Below are positions 24,974 through 37,190 of a DNA stretch of 64,000 nt, one piece after another. This DNA is from Capsicum annuum (taxonomy: Eukaryota > Streptophyta > Magnoliopsida > Solanales > Solanaceae), in contig NC_061119.1 in the NCBI RefSeq assembly GCF_002878395.1, forward strand, positions 47,200,284 through 47,264,283, written 5' to 3'. Numbering within the stretch: the stretch's first letter is position 1; every line of letters starts with the position of its first letter. The notes under the pieces were generated by a model. The model made no database searches and was not told the DNA's origin. It saw only the letters and a program-made list of their open reading frames with translations. The translations under genes and the position numbers were made by a program.

Positions 24974-27289
24974 TGAAACACCCTAGGTTTTGACCATTAG
25001 AAAAAATTCCTAGAATTCTAGTCTCTGGACCCAATACAACTCATGGGTTTGAGCTGTATATTAGGGTACGAATGGTATATTCCAGTTGTATGCTGACTAG
25101 TGTTGGTTTGTAAGATGGATTTTGGTCACTGAAATAGGTACGACTTGAATGGTACGAGTCGTATAGTGTGATACAGATCATTTTTATTGGGTTTTCCTTA
25201 TCTTAATCTTAGACTTGGTAACTTAAGTTGGATCTGAGTATGAGTGTCTCACTGTGAGACATAAGTTAGGGTACGATAGTACCAGGGACTTGTACGGAGG
25301 GTAGTGTTCAAAATTTTTGTGATTCTATCCTGCCAGAGATATGGGTGAAGAGTACAAATTGTATGCTACCAATACGACTTAGGTAGGTTGAGTTATACAA
25401 TGGACAATGTTGGGTCCAAGGTGTGATTCTTAGGATACAGGTGGTGGGTACCACTCGTATCAAAGGGTATAACTCATGGGGTTAGTCGTACCCCTGTGAT
25501 GGGATTTTTGTGTAATTTAAGTGGGGGTATTGTGGATATTTCCCCCACTTACCTTAATAAGGCCCCACAACTTTTAACTCACTTGGGAGGTTATTTACCC
25601 GATTATTCTATTCATTAACACTTAGAAACTCTTCCTAAATACTCTATAATCCTCTTAAGAGCTTTTGGGCAAGAAATCTAGGGTTTCAACTAGAGGACTA
25701 ATTTGAGGGATCTTTTAGGATGTTTCTCTCTATCTACTTTGTCAATTAAGGCATGTTCTCTTCCTTTGTTGTTAATTCCAATTAAAGGCATGATTTTAAA
25801 TAATGTTTTTATAATTTGAATATTGTTTGATTTTGGGTTTTTAAATATGAATTGGGGGTTTAGTTATAAATGCTTAGTTATGGTTTTCTCATATTTTAAT
25901 CATGCTTTTATATGCATTGTGATAAAATGCCTATAACAATGTTTTCACTATGATATTGGTTTTTCAATGGAACTTATGCATGGTTTAAACTTTTTAGGAA
26001 ACCTAAATCATATGAATGGCTTAAATGGATTGAAAAGGCCTCCGTGGCCATGGTTTTGGTTAATTAGAAATCTTGAGTAGTACATGGAAATCCCTTTAGG
26101 TATGGATAAGGACAATACTTGTAAGTTATTATTGGTAGGACGACACCACTACTAATGGCCTTGGTTAATAAATAGTTAATAGATTGATTGATTGCTTGGT
26201 AATGGTTTTAATTGAGTAGTAATGACACAGTGTCTAGCAAAGCCATAGAAGGCGGAGGTCCTGGGAGGACCAAAACTTGAAACTCATATTTGTTGATGTG
26301 AGATTTGGTCTAAGTGACCATATGCATGATGTCGTACTTTATATTCAGGGGATGTATTAGTCATCCTAGAGTTTCTTCCCTGGTCGTGCAACTTCATGCA
26401 TTGGGGCTCTTTCAGCAGGGGTAGCTAAACCCATATAGCCCATGGGTGATTTAGGATGACAAAGCTACCAAGTAAAGGATTTAATGGCATGATAAACCCA
26501 GTTCCCTATCCCGACATGGATATACATATATATGTATGGTTGGTGTGCATATAGATGGTTTTAATTGGTTTTATAAATGGCATTATTTTATCGTTATCTT
26601 GATTTTATGCTAGTGTTCACCTGCTAATCTATCTTCAGGCAGCTGTATACCCACGCTATTTAGGAACTAACTATTTTAATCCCCCTACATAGTGATTGAC
26701 TTGGGGCTAACTATTGGATTGAAGTTGTGAGCTTCCATATTTCTAGAAGGCTTTATTTTATGTTACGGATATCTTAGACCTTTTGATTTATTTATGGATA
26801 ATGGTTTTTCATATGGTTGGTGGCATGTCCCAACTGGATATTCTTACTATTTAGGTTAAAGAATTTGTGGTACTATAATGGGTTAGAATAGATGAGATCA
26901 GTATTGGTGTCAGCCTTAGTATTGGTATTGGTATTTGGGCTGATACCGATAGTTGAAATTGTTTATTGTTCTATCCTCTTTTATTTTGGGATTAATTATA
27001 TTATATTTTGGAACTCATTTGGTTATGGCCTAGCTTGGTTTTGTATTGGTTTTGTTTGGTGGTTTGGTTCGTACAGTTTGATGGAAGAGATAACTTGGTA
27101 GGTTTGGTCTACGAATAGACCTATCTAAAAGTCAGTCATTGTCCAATTATGCTATTGTGTAATATGTTCAAAATTCAGTTGAATCAAGGTAAGCTAATAG
27201 TGGTTGGGTTTGGTAACAGGGGGTGGTCCCTGGTCCTGGTTGGACTTGGGATGCCCATTACGATAAGGCCTCCGGTCGAGTTTTGTTCA
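24974..27289 (+). mobile_element. 5' LTR of chromovirus B (2316 bp)
   Basis: Starts TGAAACACCCTAGG and ends TTTTGTTCA. It matches 31055-33428 throughout. The first ~550 bp holds many copies of short TACGA / TCGTA words (for example 'ggtacgacttgaatggtacg'), and a GTTGG/CCAAC inverted repeat around GGCATG lies at 26816-26834. No coding capacity. Confidence 0.92.
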
Positions 27290-27290
27290 G

Positions 27291-27310
27291 TTGGTATCAA
27301 AGCTTTAGGT
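27291..27310 (+). other. Primer binding site of element B
   Basis: TTGGTATCAAAGCTTTAGGT follows the LTR end after one base. Initiator tRNA-Met type. Confidence 0.75.
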
Positions 27311-27332
27311 TCATGGTTAATCAGGGTTATTA

Positions 27333-28021
27333 CAATGAACAAAGGGACAAATACTTCAAGTATGGCTAGGTAGGCCATCAGCTCAGGGATTGTCTGGTTA
27401 ATAAGGTTGCTACGAGAGAAAATAAGGCACTGATGGCTTCATATTCTACTCCTGCAACCATTGGTTTTGCGTCTACTTCTATTACTAATCTGCTTCTAGT
27501 ATTGGTCGAAATAAGTTGTATGCTTTGGTATCCCTACAGGAATCTGAGGCATCACCTAATGTCGTTACTAGTATGTTATAACTCTTTTCTCGTGACATGT
27601 ATTATCTACTTGATCTGGGGTCCACTCTTTCTTATGTGACCCCATTTATGGCTGTATGTACTGGTTTTAATCTTGAGGTTATTTTGGAGACTTTTTCTAT
27701 TTCTACCCCTTAGGTGACTCAATTATTACTAAGATAACCTATAGGGGTTGTGTGTTATCTGTTGGTGGTAGATGGACTTTGGTGGATTTTGATGTTATTC
27801 TTAGGATTAATTGGTTATACTCTTGTTATGGTCCTTGGATTGTCCAGCCCGTAAGGTTGTCTTTAGGTTTCGTGGTGAACCGATTATAGAGTGGGAGGGT
27901 GGTTCCCTAGCTCCTAAGGGGAGATTTATTTCTTATCTTAGAGCTCAGAGGTTAATATCTAAAGGTTGTCCTTATCACTTGGTTTGGGTTAAGGATTCTA
28001 ACTCGAAAGGTCCTTCTTTAT
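27333..28021 (+). pseudogene. Gag tail and protease remnant of chromovirus B
   Basis: Only the Gag zinc knuckle survives, 27352-27396: YFKYG*VGHQLRDC. The first two cysteines are Tyr and one codon is TAG. The N-terminal Gag is missing, because the leader runs almost straight from the PBS into the knuckle. Protease is readable from about 27610 (LLDLGSTLSYVTPF), with Ser of the Asp-Ser-Gly changed to Leu. Confidence 0.85.
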
Positions 28022-30930
28022 AGTCAGTCCCGATGGTAAATGAGTTTCCTGAGGTTTTTCCAAATGATCTTCCTGGTGTTCCTTCGGATAGGGAAATATA
28101 ATTTGGTACTTACTTGGTTGTGGACACTCGTCCAATGTCTATTCCTATTTATAGAATGGCTCCGGTTGAGTTGAGATAACTCTTGGAGAAACTTATGGAT
28201 CTTCTGGATAAGGGCTTTATTTGTCCTAGTGTATCCCTGTGGGGTGGATCGATATTATTATTGCACAAGAAGGATGGTTCCCTTCGGATGTGCATTTACT
28301 ATTAGAAACTGAATAAGGTGATGGTCAAGAACAAACATTCTCTCCTAATGATAGATGATCTATTTCATCAGTTGCAAGGTGCTAAGTCCTTTTCTAAGAT
28401 AAATCTTTGGTCTGGGTATCATTATCTAAGGATTAGAAAGGTAGATATCTCTAAGATTACTTTTCATACTTGGTATGGGTACTTTGAGTTTTTGGTGATG
28501 TTATTTAGATTGACTAATGCATTATCGGCATTTACTGATTTAATAAATTGGGATTTTAGGCAGTTCTTGGATCTCTTCATCATTGTGTTTATTAATGATA
28601 TCTTGGTTTATTCCAAAAGTGAGGTGGATCATGCTAATCACCTCTGTGTGGTATTATAGAACTTAAAGGAACAACAATTGTATACTAATTTCTCTAAGTG
28701 TGAGCTTTGGTTGTGCACTATGACTTTTCTGAGTTATATTATTTCTACCGAGGGGATCATGGTGGATCTGCAAAAGGTTGTTATGGTTAAGAGGTCTCTT
28801 AGACCCATGACTCCAATCGACATTTGGAGCTTCTTGGGCTTGGCTGGGTATTATGGGTGGTTTGTGGAAGGCTTTTCATCGATAATTGCCTTTTTGACTA
28901 AGTTGAGTTAGAAGAAGGTTAAGTTTTCTTAGTCGGATGCTTGTTAGGGGAGTGTCGGAAAGTTGAAAGATAAGTTTACTTAAGCTCCAATTCTGACTTT
29001 ACCGAAAGGTAATGATGGGTTTGTGGTCTATTGTGTTGTATCTCGGGTAGGTTTTAGTTGTGTTTTGTTGCAACATGGGAAGGTGATTAACTATGCTTCC
29101 ATGCAGTTCAAGGTACATGAGAGAAATTATTCTACTTATGATTTGGAGCTATTGGCGGTTGTGTTTTCTTTGAAAATATGGTGGCATAATTTGTATGGTG
29201 TACACGTCGACATCTTTTCTGATCATAAAAGTCTAAAATATGTGTTCACTCAGAAGGAGCTCTATCTCAGGAAGAAGAGATGGCTTGAGCTTCTCAAGGA
29301 CTATGAATGAGTCTTCACTATCACCCAGGTAAGGCTAACATGGTTGTTGATGCTCTTAGTAGGTTGTCCACGTTGAGTTGGCTCAGTGAAGAAAGGAAAG
29401 TGGGAGTTAGTTAAGGATTTTTACCGTTTGGCTAATCATGGAGTTCACCTCTTAGACTCCAAGGATAGAGGTGTAATGGTACAAGAAGTGGTTCGATCAT
29501 CTCTTGGGGCATAGATTAAGGAGAAGAAAGTGTTGGATCCTGCCTTAATAAAAATCAAGGGTAATGTTGGTGGGCACGAGGTCATGGTGTTTGATATCAG
29601 TGGTGACGGTACTTTATGGTCCCTAGAAAGGTTGTCTATTCCTGATATCGATAGTTTGCGATAAAGGATTTTGGCTGAGGATTATGAGTCGCGGTTTGTT
29701 GTTCATCCCGATTCTACAAAGATGTATTATGATCTCAAGGAGATATATTAGTGGAATAGTAGGAAGTAGGATGTGGCTGATTTTATGGCCTAGTGCTTGG
29801 TGTGACAATAAGTTAAAGTTGAGCATATGGGACCTCGAGGGTTATATTAAGAGATTGATTTACCCAAATAGAAATAGGAGGAAATCAATCTGGATTTCAT
29901 TACTGATTCTCCTCGATCTCGGAATCAATATGATTTGATTTGGGTCATCGTGGATAGAATGACAAAGTTTGCTCAATTTTTGCAAGTGAGGACTACCCTT
30001 TCGGCGGAGGATTATGCAAAGTTGTATCTTCAGGAGATTGTGAAACTGCTCGGGGTACCTATTTCAATTATTTATGATTGTGCTACATAAATTATATCTC
30101 AGTTGTAGTGGTCTTTCTAGAAAGGGTTGGGGACTAAGGTCTATTTGAGTACTGCTTTCCACCTGCAGATAGATGGGCAAGCAGAGAGAACTATTCAGAC
30201 ATGAAGGATATGCTTCGGGCTTGTGTGATTGATTATGGTGGAAATTGGGTTGAGCATCTACCTTTGGTATAGTTTGCTTATAACAATAGCTATCATTCTA
30301 GTATTAGTATGGCTCCTTCTGAGGCATTGTATGGATGAGGTGTAGATCTCCCAATGGTTGATTTGAGCTTGCAGATATGTTTGGTACTAACTTGGTTTAC
30401 CAGGCTATGGAGAAGGTGAAGGTGATTTGGGATAGGCTTAAGGCTTCCCAAAGTCTCCAAAAGTCCGATACAAATGTTAGGCTTAGAGATTTGGTAAGAA
30501 GGGGAAGCTCAGTTCCCGGTATATTGGTCCTTTAGAGATTTTATAGAGGGTTGGTAATGTTTCTTTTAAGTTGTAGTTACCTTCTATCTTGAGCTCAGTT
30601 TATCCAATATTTCATGTCTCTATGCTGAGAAAATGTCTTGGTGATCCTTCTTCGATTTTCCCTTTGGAGGGGTTGGGTATCTCAAACTCTCTATCTTAAA
30701 AAGAGGTTTTGGTTAAGATCTTGGATATGAAGGTTCATTGGTTGTGGACCAAGGATGTGGCTTCAGTTAAGGTTCTATGGTGGAACCATAAGGTGGAAGA
30801 AGCTACATGGGAAGTGGAGGAGGACATGAAGTCCAAGTATCCGCATCTATTTTCTTCTCTTGGGATTTATGCGAACGGTATGTGTCTTCAATACATCTTT
30901 GTTTTCTTAGTTTGTAAAAGGAAAGATTAA
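28022..30930 (+). pseudogene. pol: Pol remnant of chromovirus B (RT-RNaseH-IN-chromodomain)
   Basis: RT from VNEFPEVFPNDLPG (28030) and [13 protein letters not shown] (28210). The polymerase box is FINDI, so its first catalytic Asp is Asn (AAT, 28594-28596). RNase H and tether follow (FVVYCVVSRVG, where the RNase H Asp position reads Val; HVDIFSDHKSLKYV). The integrase has HHCC (HPDSTKMYYDL) and core (NLDFITDSPRS, DRMTKFAQFL) with several stops. The chromodomain at 30750-30860 (VLWWNHKVEEATWEVEEDM) is almost undamaged. RT is catalytically dead. Confidence 0.92.
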
Positions 30931-31040
30931 TGTCTTTTTCTCTTTTCTTTCAAACATTGTTAAAGATTGGAAATATATTTGATAATGCAAATAACTCGTG
31001 CGTGTGGTTACCCCTACCTTATCCGTTATTCGAGAATGTT

Positions 31041-31054
31041 CCTAGTGGGGAGAC
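31041..31054 (+). other. Polypurine tract of element B
   Basis: CCTAGTGGGGAGAC lies directly before the 3' LTR, so the purine run is short. Confidence 0.65.
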
Positions 31055-33428
31055 TAAAACACCTTGGGTTTTGACCCTTAGAAAAATTTCCTAGAATTCT
31101 AGTCTCTGGACCCAATATAACTCTTGGGTACGTTCCATAAGTTGGGGTACGAATGGTAAGGCCCAGTCGTATGCTTACTAGTGTTGGTTGGTGGGATGGA
31201 TTTTGGTCACTGGAATGGGTACGAATTTAATAGTATGATTTGTATGGTTGGATATGGATCATTTGGTTTTCCTTATCTTAATCTTAGACTTGGTAACTCA
31301 AGTTGGATCTGAGTGCGTGTGGCTCACCGTAAGGTGTAAGTCAGGGTACGAATCGTATCGAGGACTCGTATGGTGGATAGTTTTCAAACCTTTTGTGATT
31401 CTATCCTACCAGGGATACGAGTGAAGGGTACATATCGTATATTATCAATACAACTTGGGTAGGATGAGTTGTACACCGGACAGTGTTTGGTCGAAAGGTT
31501 GAGGCTTAGGATACGAGTGGTGGGTACCACTCATATCGAAGGGTATGACTCGTAGGGCTTAGTCATACCCCTGTGATAGGATTTTTGTGCAATTTAAGTG
31601 AGGGTATTCTTGATATTTCCCTACTTACCCTAATACGATCCCATGACTTCTAACTCACTTAGGAGGTTATTCACCCTATTATTTTATTCATTAACAATTA
31701 GAAACTCTTCATAAAACTCTATAATTGTCTTAAGAGCTTTTGGGCAAGGAAGCCAGAGTTTAAACTAGAGAACTAATTAGGGGGATCTTGTAGGTGGTTT
31801 TTCTTTATCAACTTTGTCAACCGAAGAATGTTATCTTTCCTCATTGTTAGTTCCAATTAAAGGCATGGTTTTATTCGATGCTTTTATGATTTGAATGTTT
31901 TATGATTTTGGGTTTTCAAATATGAGTTGGGGGTTTGGTTATAAATGCTTGGTTATGGTTGTCACATGTTTTAATTATTCTTTTATATTCATTAATGGTG
32001 TTTTGGATAATTGGTTGCATGGGAATGGTTCTTTGGTAATGGAATTTTGTTTTGGAAATACTATGGCTCCAATGTGTTTGATAAAATGCATATAGCAATG
32101 TTTTCACTATAATATTGGTTTTTCAATGGAACTTATGCATGGTTTAAACTTGCTAATAGAACCCTAAATGATATGAATGGTTTAAATGGTTTTAAATGGA
32201 TTGAAAAGACCTTGGTGTCCATGGTTTTGGTTAATTGGAAATTATGAGGGGTACATGGAAATCCCCTAAGGTTTGGCTAAGGATACTATTTGCAAGTTAT
32301 TGTTGGTAGGATGATACCACTATTAATGGATTTGGTTAATAAATGGTTAATGGATTGGTTGTTTGCTTGGTTATGATTTTAATTGGACAATAATGGAGGG
32401 GTATGTGGCAAAATCGTGGAAGGTGGAGGTCCCGAGGGGACAAAACTGGAAAATTATATTTGCCGATGTGAGGTTTGGTACAAGTGACCATGTGCACGAT
32501 GTCACACTTTATATTTGGGGGATGTACTAGTCATCCCAATTTTTCTTCCCTGGTCATGCGGCTTCACACACTGGGGCCCTTTCAGCAGGGGGATTTGAAC
32601 CCATATAGCCCCTGGGTGGATTAGGACGACAAAGCTAGATAACCCAGGTAAAGGTTTTAATGGCATGCTAAACTCGATTCTCATTCCCGGCATGGATATG
32701 TATATGTATGGTTTTTGTCCCTATAAATGGTTTTACTTGGTTTTATAAATGGCATTATTTTATCCTTATCCTGAGTTCATGCTAGCGTTCACTCGCTAAC
32801 CCATCTTCGAGTGACTATATCCCCATGTTATACTGGAACTGGTTGTTCTACTCCTCCTACATAGTGATTGACTTGGGGACAACTATTGGATTGAAGTGGT
32901 GAGCTTTCATCTTTTCAAAATACTCGAGTCATGTGATGGATATCTTTAGACCTGTTGATTTATTTCTAGATAATGGTTTTGGCTCGGTTGGGGGCATGTG
33001 CCAACCGTATGTTCTTACTCTTTCGGTTAGTGTCTTTGTGGTACTGCTTATGGGTTAGAATGAGTGGGATCAGTATTAGTGTCAGCCTTAGCATTGGTAT
33101 TGGTATTGGGGCTGATACCAGTTGATGATATTGTTAGTTGTTCCATCCTCTTTGATTTTGGGATTAATCATATTATGCTTAGGGCCCTTGGTTCGGTATT
33201 GGTTTGGCTGGTATGGTTTGGTGGATGAGATGACTTAGTAGAGTTGGTCTAGGAATAGACCTATTCCAAAATCAGTCCTTGTCCAATTATGCTATCTTGT
33301 TTTAAGTTCAAAATTCTGCCAACTCAAGGTATGCTAATGGTGGTTGGGTTGGGTAATAGGGGATGGTACCTGGTCCTGGTTGGACTTGGGATGCCCATTA
33401 TGACAAGGCAACCGATCGGATTGTGTCA
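31055..33428 (+). mobile_element. 3' LTR of chromovirus B (2374 bp)
   Basis: Sister of 24974-27289. It starts TAAAACACCTTGGG (first G changed to A) and ends GTGTCA. The GGTTGG/CCAACC inverted repeat around GGGCATGTG (32986-33006) is complete here. The right flank CCGTC and left flank CTATT are compatible with one 5-bp duplication altered by transitions. Confidence 0.9.
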
Positions 33429-33433
33429 CCGTC

Positions 33434-33553
33434 CTAAGGGCACCCATAGTTATATGGGTTGAACTCCCTCTACTAAAAGGACCCTAGTGCATGCTAGTGG
33501 CATAAACGGGAGAAATCCAAGGAAGGGACAAAGACACCGAGGCTCCAACCATT

Positions 33554-33607
<54 letters not shown>

Positions 33608-34641
33608 GTGTAAACTATGCCCACGGTCATACAGGCCCCCACACGAGCAAACGTGGTTACTGTTGGTATCGTTATACTAATTAATGTTAAGCATGTAAGC
33701 CAATTCCATTATGCCATTTCAAAACTAATTAGCCAATTTGACTTCAAGGTTTCCAATTTAAAATCAATCCATGGCCACCAAGGCCTTTCAAAATCAATTT
33801 ATGTTCCATTAACCTTTTATGCAATGCAACGTATCAAAAGTGAAGTAGATTATGTGTATATCCATGTTTCAAAACCAATTTCACAAGTTGGGTTGAGGTT
33901 AAAGCCGATTACAAACTATTAAGCCTTAAAATTTGGGAAAACACATGTCCCCTATTCCAATTCGAACACCCATGCATTTATTTAGTTCAAAATCATGAAA
34001 ATAAACCATAAACAACCAATTCAAAATCATGGGAACTTAATTCATGTAACAACCATTCCAATTCCCTCAACCAATATTCAAACCCAACAATTAAACTATT
34101 TGGACAATAATTAAACACACCTTATATAAAATTAATTTAGGAAAGAGATACATGCCTGAAACACTCAAGGATTTGAAGTTAATTTGAAGTTTGGATCCCA
34201 AATGACGAATGCACAGTAAAACCCTTGAATGTTCTTGGGTTTTGTGTTTTAGTTTGAAAAAGGGAGATTTGATCATTGAAAACAAATAAGAACGAGACTA
34301 TTTTATGTTTGAAAGTCGTAAAATGGGTAAAAAGACCAAAAGCCCCTCATCCCAAGTGAAAAAAAATAAGACTAGATGAAAATACCACCTTGGCATGGCA
34401 CGCCAATATCGCGGAGGTTATCCTTTGTGCCATGCCAATATCGCCGAGGGTACCTCCATTAACAATGATATCGCGGAACCTCATTGCCTCGGGCCCCAAA
34501 TGACCCCGACCCCTTACCGAAAATTCTAAAATTTTTTCCGAACACCCTTTTAATATCACTTAACAATATTCAAGTGAAAAATTGATATTACGCACACGGA
34601 ACTGTCAAGAATAAAATAATGGAAATTTTAAGGGTCTTACA
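33434..34641 (-). mobile_element. 5' LTR of chromovirus C, second segment
   Basis: Resumes the LTR broken at 24973 ('ctaagggcacccatag...') and follows 14528-15834 to its end GGGTCTTACA. Includes the 'aatatcgcggagg' repeats (34400-34480) and an enlarged (AT)n tract. It shows that B landed in a finished copy of C. Confidence 0.92.
33555..33604. repeat. (AT)n microsatellite, about 50 bp, in LTR C
   Basis: About 24 AT units. The sister LTR has only a short ATATATATATAA run at the same place (14656-14667), so this allele expanded after insertion. Confidence 0.95.
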
Positions 34642-35694
34642 GCACCATATGTACAAACAGAACTACATAAGCTATATTTAATACATCATAAACTCTTTAT
34701 TTTAGTGAATTATGTAGTTATGTCAAATGAGCCCTGATTGGTGGAGTTAATTTTGCACCGATCTGAATGATTTTGGACCCATTCGACTGTCTAAAATGTT
34801 TAATAACTAGTTTTGCTTTTAATTTGAATGTATTTGGACTTATTCTTCCTGTTGAAACACGTTTGGAGGGGAAGGGGTGGGGTGGGTGGGGGGCCTGTAC
34901 CACACTAGGAGGGACTAGGTCCCTTAAATTCAAACACATGCAATTAAATAGTAAATTAATAGGATGCTAGAACTTTGCTGGAAATCAGAGAACACAAGAA
35001 TTTAACGTGGAAACCTCCTTGCTCAAGGGAGTAAAAACCATGACTTTTCATCACAAGTACTCAAGAAACTACTATAATTAAAATCTTGATTACAGACTTG
35101 ATTTAAACCTAATTCTAGCTTTCACATGCTTGTAATAACTCTACTACAAGCCTACCTTAAAAACTTTTCCAAGAACTCACTTCAATATTGATTAACTCTA
35201 ACCAATATCTAACTTGGGTAACTCTACCTAAGAACTCTCAAGAACTCAAGAAAAGGAGATTACACTTATAGCATGAGTAATTCGATTATAAACTCAAACA
35301 CGACTTAAGAACACTTAGTATTTTAGCATACCCAGATACTATGAACTTGAGCAATGTTGCAAAGTTGAGTTTTCAGCCCTTTCCCACTTTAATAGTCTGG
35401 TTTGCAAAAACTCACCAATTGAGAAGCATTATTTTCCCTTTATAGTGGAATAATGATTAAGGTAGAAATATAATTGGGCCAGATGTCGTGATAGGTACAA
35501 GCTCACCTGCGCAGTTTGTTACACTAAAAGCTAAAACTGCTCAGGATAATGACAGTTGTACTAGAATATGAAGAACAAGGGACCTGGTCCACTATTGTCA
35601 GCTGGTCATCATCAAAACAAGATATAGCAATTCAAAGACCCAGGGACATGGTCCTTTGTTGTTAGCTGATAATCACCAAAATAAGATATAGCAA
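34642..35694 (-). mobile_element. Copia (SIRE-like) LTR remnant
   Basis: On the minus strand this follows a polypurine-type site and so is in 3' LTR position. It contains 'aacgtggaaacctccttgctcaagg' (35003-35027), common at copia LTR ends, and 'gacctggtcc' words. About 100 bp is repeated in tandem at 35530-35700. The part 34642-34930, including a G-rich run, may be a separate fragment. No gene seen. Confidence 0.5.
34868..34893 (+). other. G-quadruplex-type G-run
   Basis: Five runs of three or more G (4, 4, 4, 3 and 6) separated by one or two bases, in otherwise AT-rich DNA. Confidence 0.8.
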
Positions 35695-35720
35695 TTTTCT
35701 CCCTTTTTGATGATGACAAT
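35695..35720 (-). other. Copia-type polypurine tract
   Basis: The minus strand reads TTGTCATCATCAAAAAGGGA and then GAAAA, the form seen just before the 3' LTR of SIRE-type copia elements. Confidence 0.65.
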
Positions 35721-36515
35721 CCAACCACATATTTTGAGCAGCAATGTTCATTCATCATATTTAATCTGAGTGATCACCACTATGATCGATTAATGTTCCC
35801 CCTATCATTATGCACCTTGCTCCGCTTGTCAATAAATGATGGAACATAGGGACCTGGTCTCTTATTGTCAATTTACATTAAAAACTCAATTCATTCACTA
35901 TGTTTCAATATCCCTCCTGTTAATATAGCTATACTAATCAATGTCCCCCCGTCATATGCACCATTCTTTCCCCTTATCAATAAGCCATCATACTTTTCCA
36001 AAATTATTCACCCTGTTAATATGCCTTTCATTATTCAACATATTTGCATACCTGATACCTGGTCCCTACCAAATCATGTCATGCACATACCTGATACTTG
36101 CACATCATACACATACACACTTGGTTCCTACCCCATGAATTCAGTATTCCCCCTTATGACATTATTTAAAAGGAATAACAGTAAACCAAGAATAAATAAG
36201 CATAAGATAGTTAACTCATGGCTAATGGAGCAACACTAAAGTGAAGAACAACTTTTATTTTAAATTAAGAGAAAACAAATGAAACACGCAAACAAGAATT
36301 TATTTATTGTTAAGAGAGATCAACACCATTACAATAGACAGAAAATACATAAAATAACTGTCTTAAAAAACCATAATAGAAATAGGGATTAGAAACTGAC
36401 ACATAAATGATAAACTGACACAGAGATGATAGGACCCAGGTAGAGGGGGTCTTAGGAAGAAGGATTTGAGCAACAACTCTATTCTGGAAGCATCAGAAAC
36501 ATGAGCATCCAATAA
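35721..36515 (-). other. Non-coding remnant between ORF and PPT of the SIRE-like element
   Basis: AT-rich, with scattered 'acctggtccc' words and 'catataca' repeats at 36040-36120. No conserved protein in any frame. The position fits the long 3' untranslated region of such elements. Confidence 0.4.
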
Positions 36516-37190
36516 CTATTTAGTGAAGGTCTTCACTTCTGCGTTTAGCCCTTGAACCTCACCTGTAAGTTCTGTAGCCTTGGCCTGGAGCTTTGTATTT
36601 TCTGCTGCAAGTTCCTCAGTGGCACCAGGTTTCTCTGAGGTTAAGTTTTGATTCTGCATCTTCAAGTGCACTATCTCAGAATCCTTAGCAGCTAACTTAA
36701 TTCTCATTTTCTCCTTTAATTTTCCTAAGCAGCCAAGTTCTAACACTCGGGACACAGTTCTCACTTTTCCTTCTATGCATTCATTTTCCACTAATGTTTT
36801 TAGACTGAAATTTTGTTTGACTGTTCCAGTAGTCCATTTAGTCTCGACCATTCCAAAGTTATCAATGATCTTATTCAATAACTACACATAAGGCATCCCA
36901 TGCCTTTCTTCCTTCTCATGGACCACCTTATTCATTAGCTCTATCATAAGAGCAGGCAAACTTATCAACTCAAAAATTCTATTAGAAACATATCAACAAT
37001 TGAAGCAATGGTCCTTTTATCTGACCTGGGCAATAGGACTTTATTCACAAATTCAAACACTAACTGGAACTCACTTATGAGGAATTTCTTCCTAACACTA
37101 GCTACTGAAGTTCCTCCTACTTATAAACACTACTTCCTAATGTTCAACAATCTCCCCAGATTGTTGAAACCCATTTCAAGTTTCCCTACT
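36516..37190 (-). pseudogene. 'Putative plant transposon protein' domain ORF remnant
   Basis: The minus strand gives FEFVNKVLLPRSDKRTIAS and VDMFLIE (about 36985-37070). After stops it continues as WTTGTVKQNFSLKTLVENE and a Glu/Lys-rich coiled-coil tail (LAAKDSEIVHLKMQNQNLTS ... to 36516). The first block matches what I know of a plant-specific transposon-associated domain (Pfam name Transposase_32). Its function is not established. The place upstream of a copia PPT and LTR fits the extra ORF after pol in SIRE-type elements. Stops split it. The family assignment is from recall. Confidence 0.6.

Noticed and set aside
13908..34646. Target-site duplication for element C
   Set aside because: TTGGA and GCACC do not match even allowing transitions. 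One edge may be misplaced or rearranged.
35865..36239. 124-residue plus-strand frame
   Set aside because: Low-complexity reading of an AT-rich non-coding remnant. No recognisable motif, and the real ORF signal in this area is on the minus strand.
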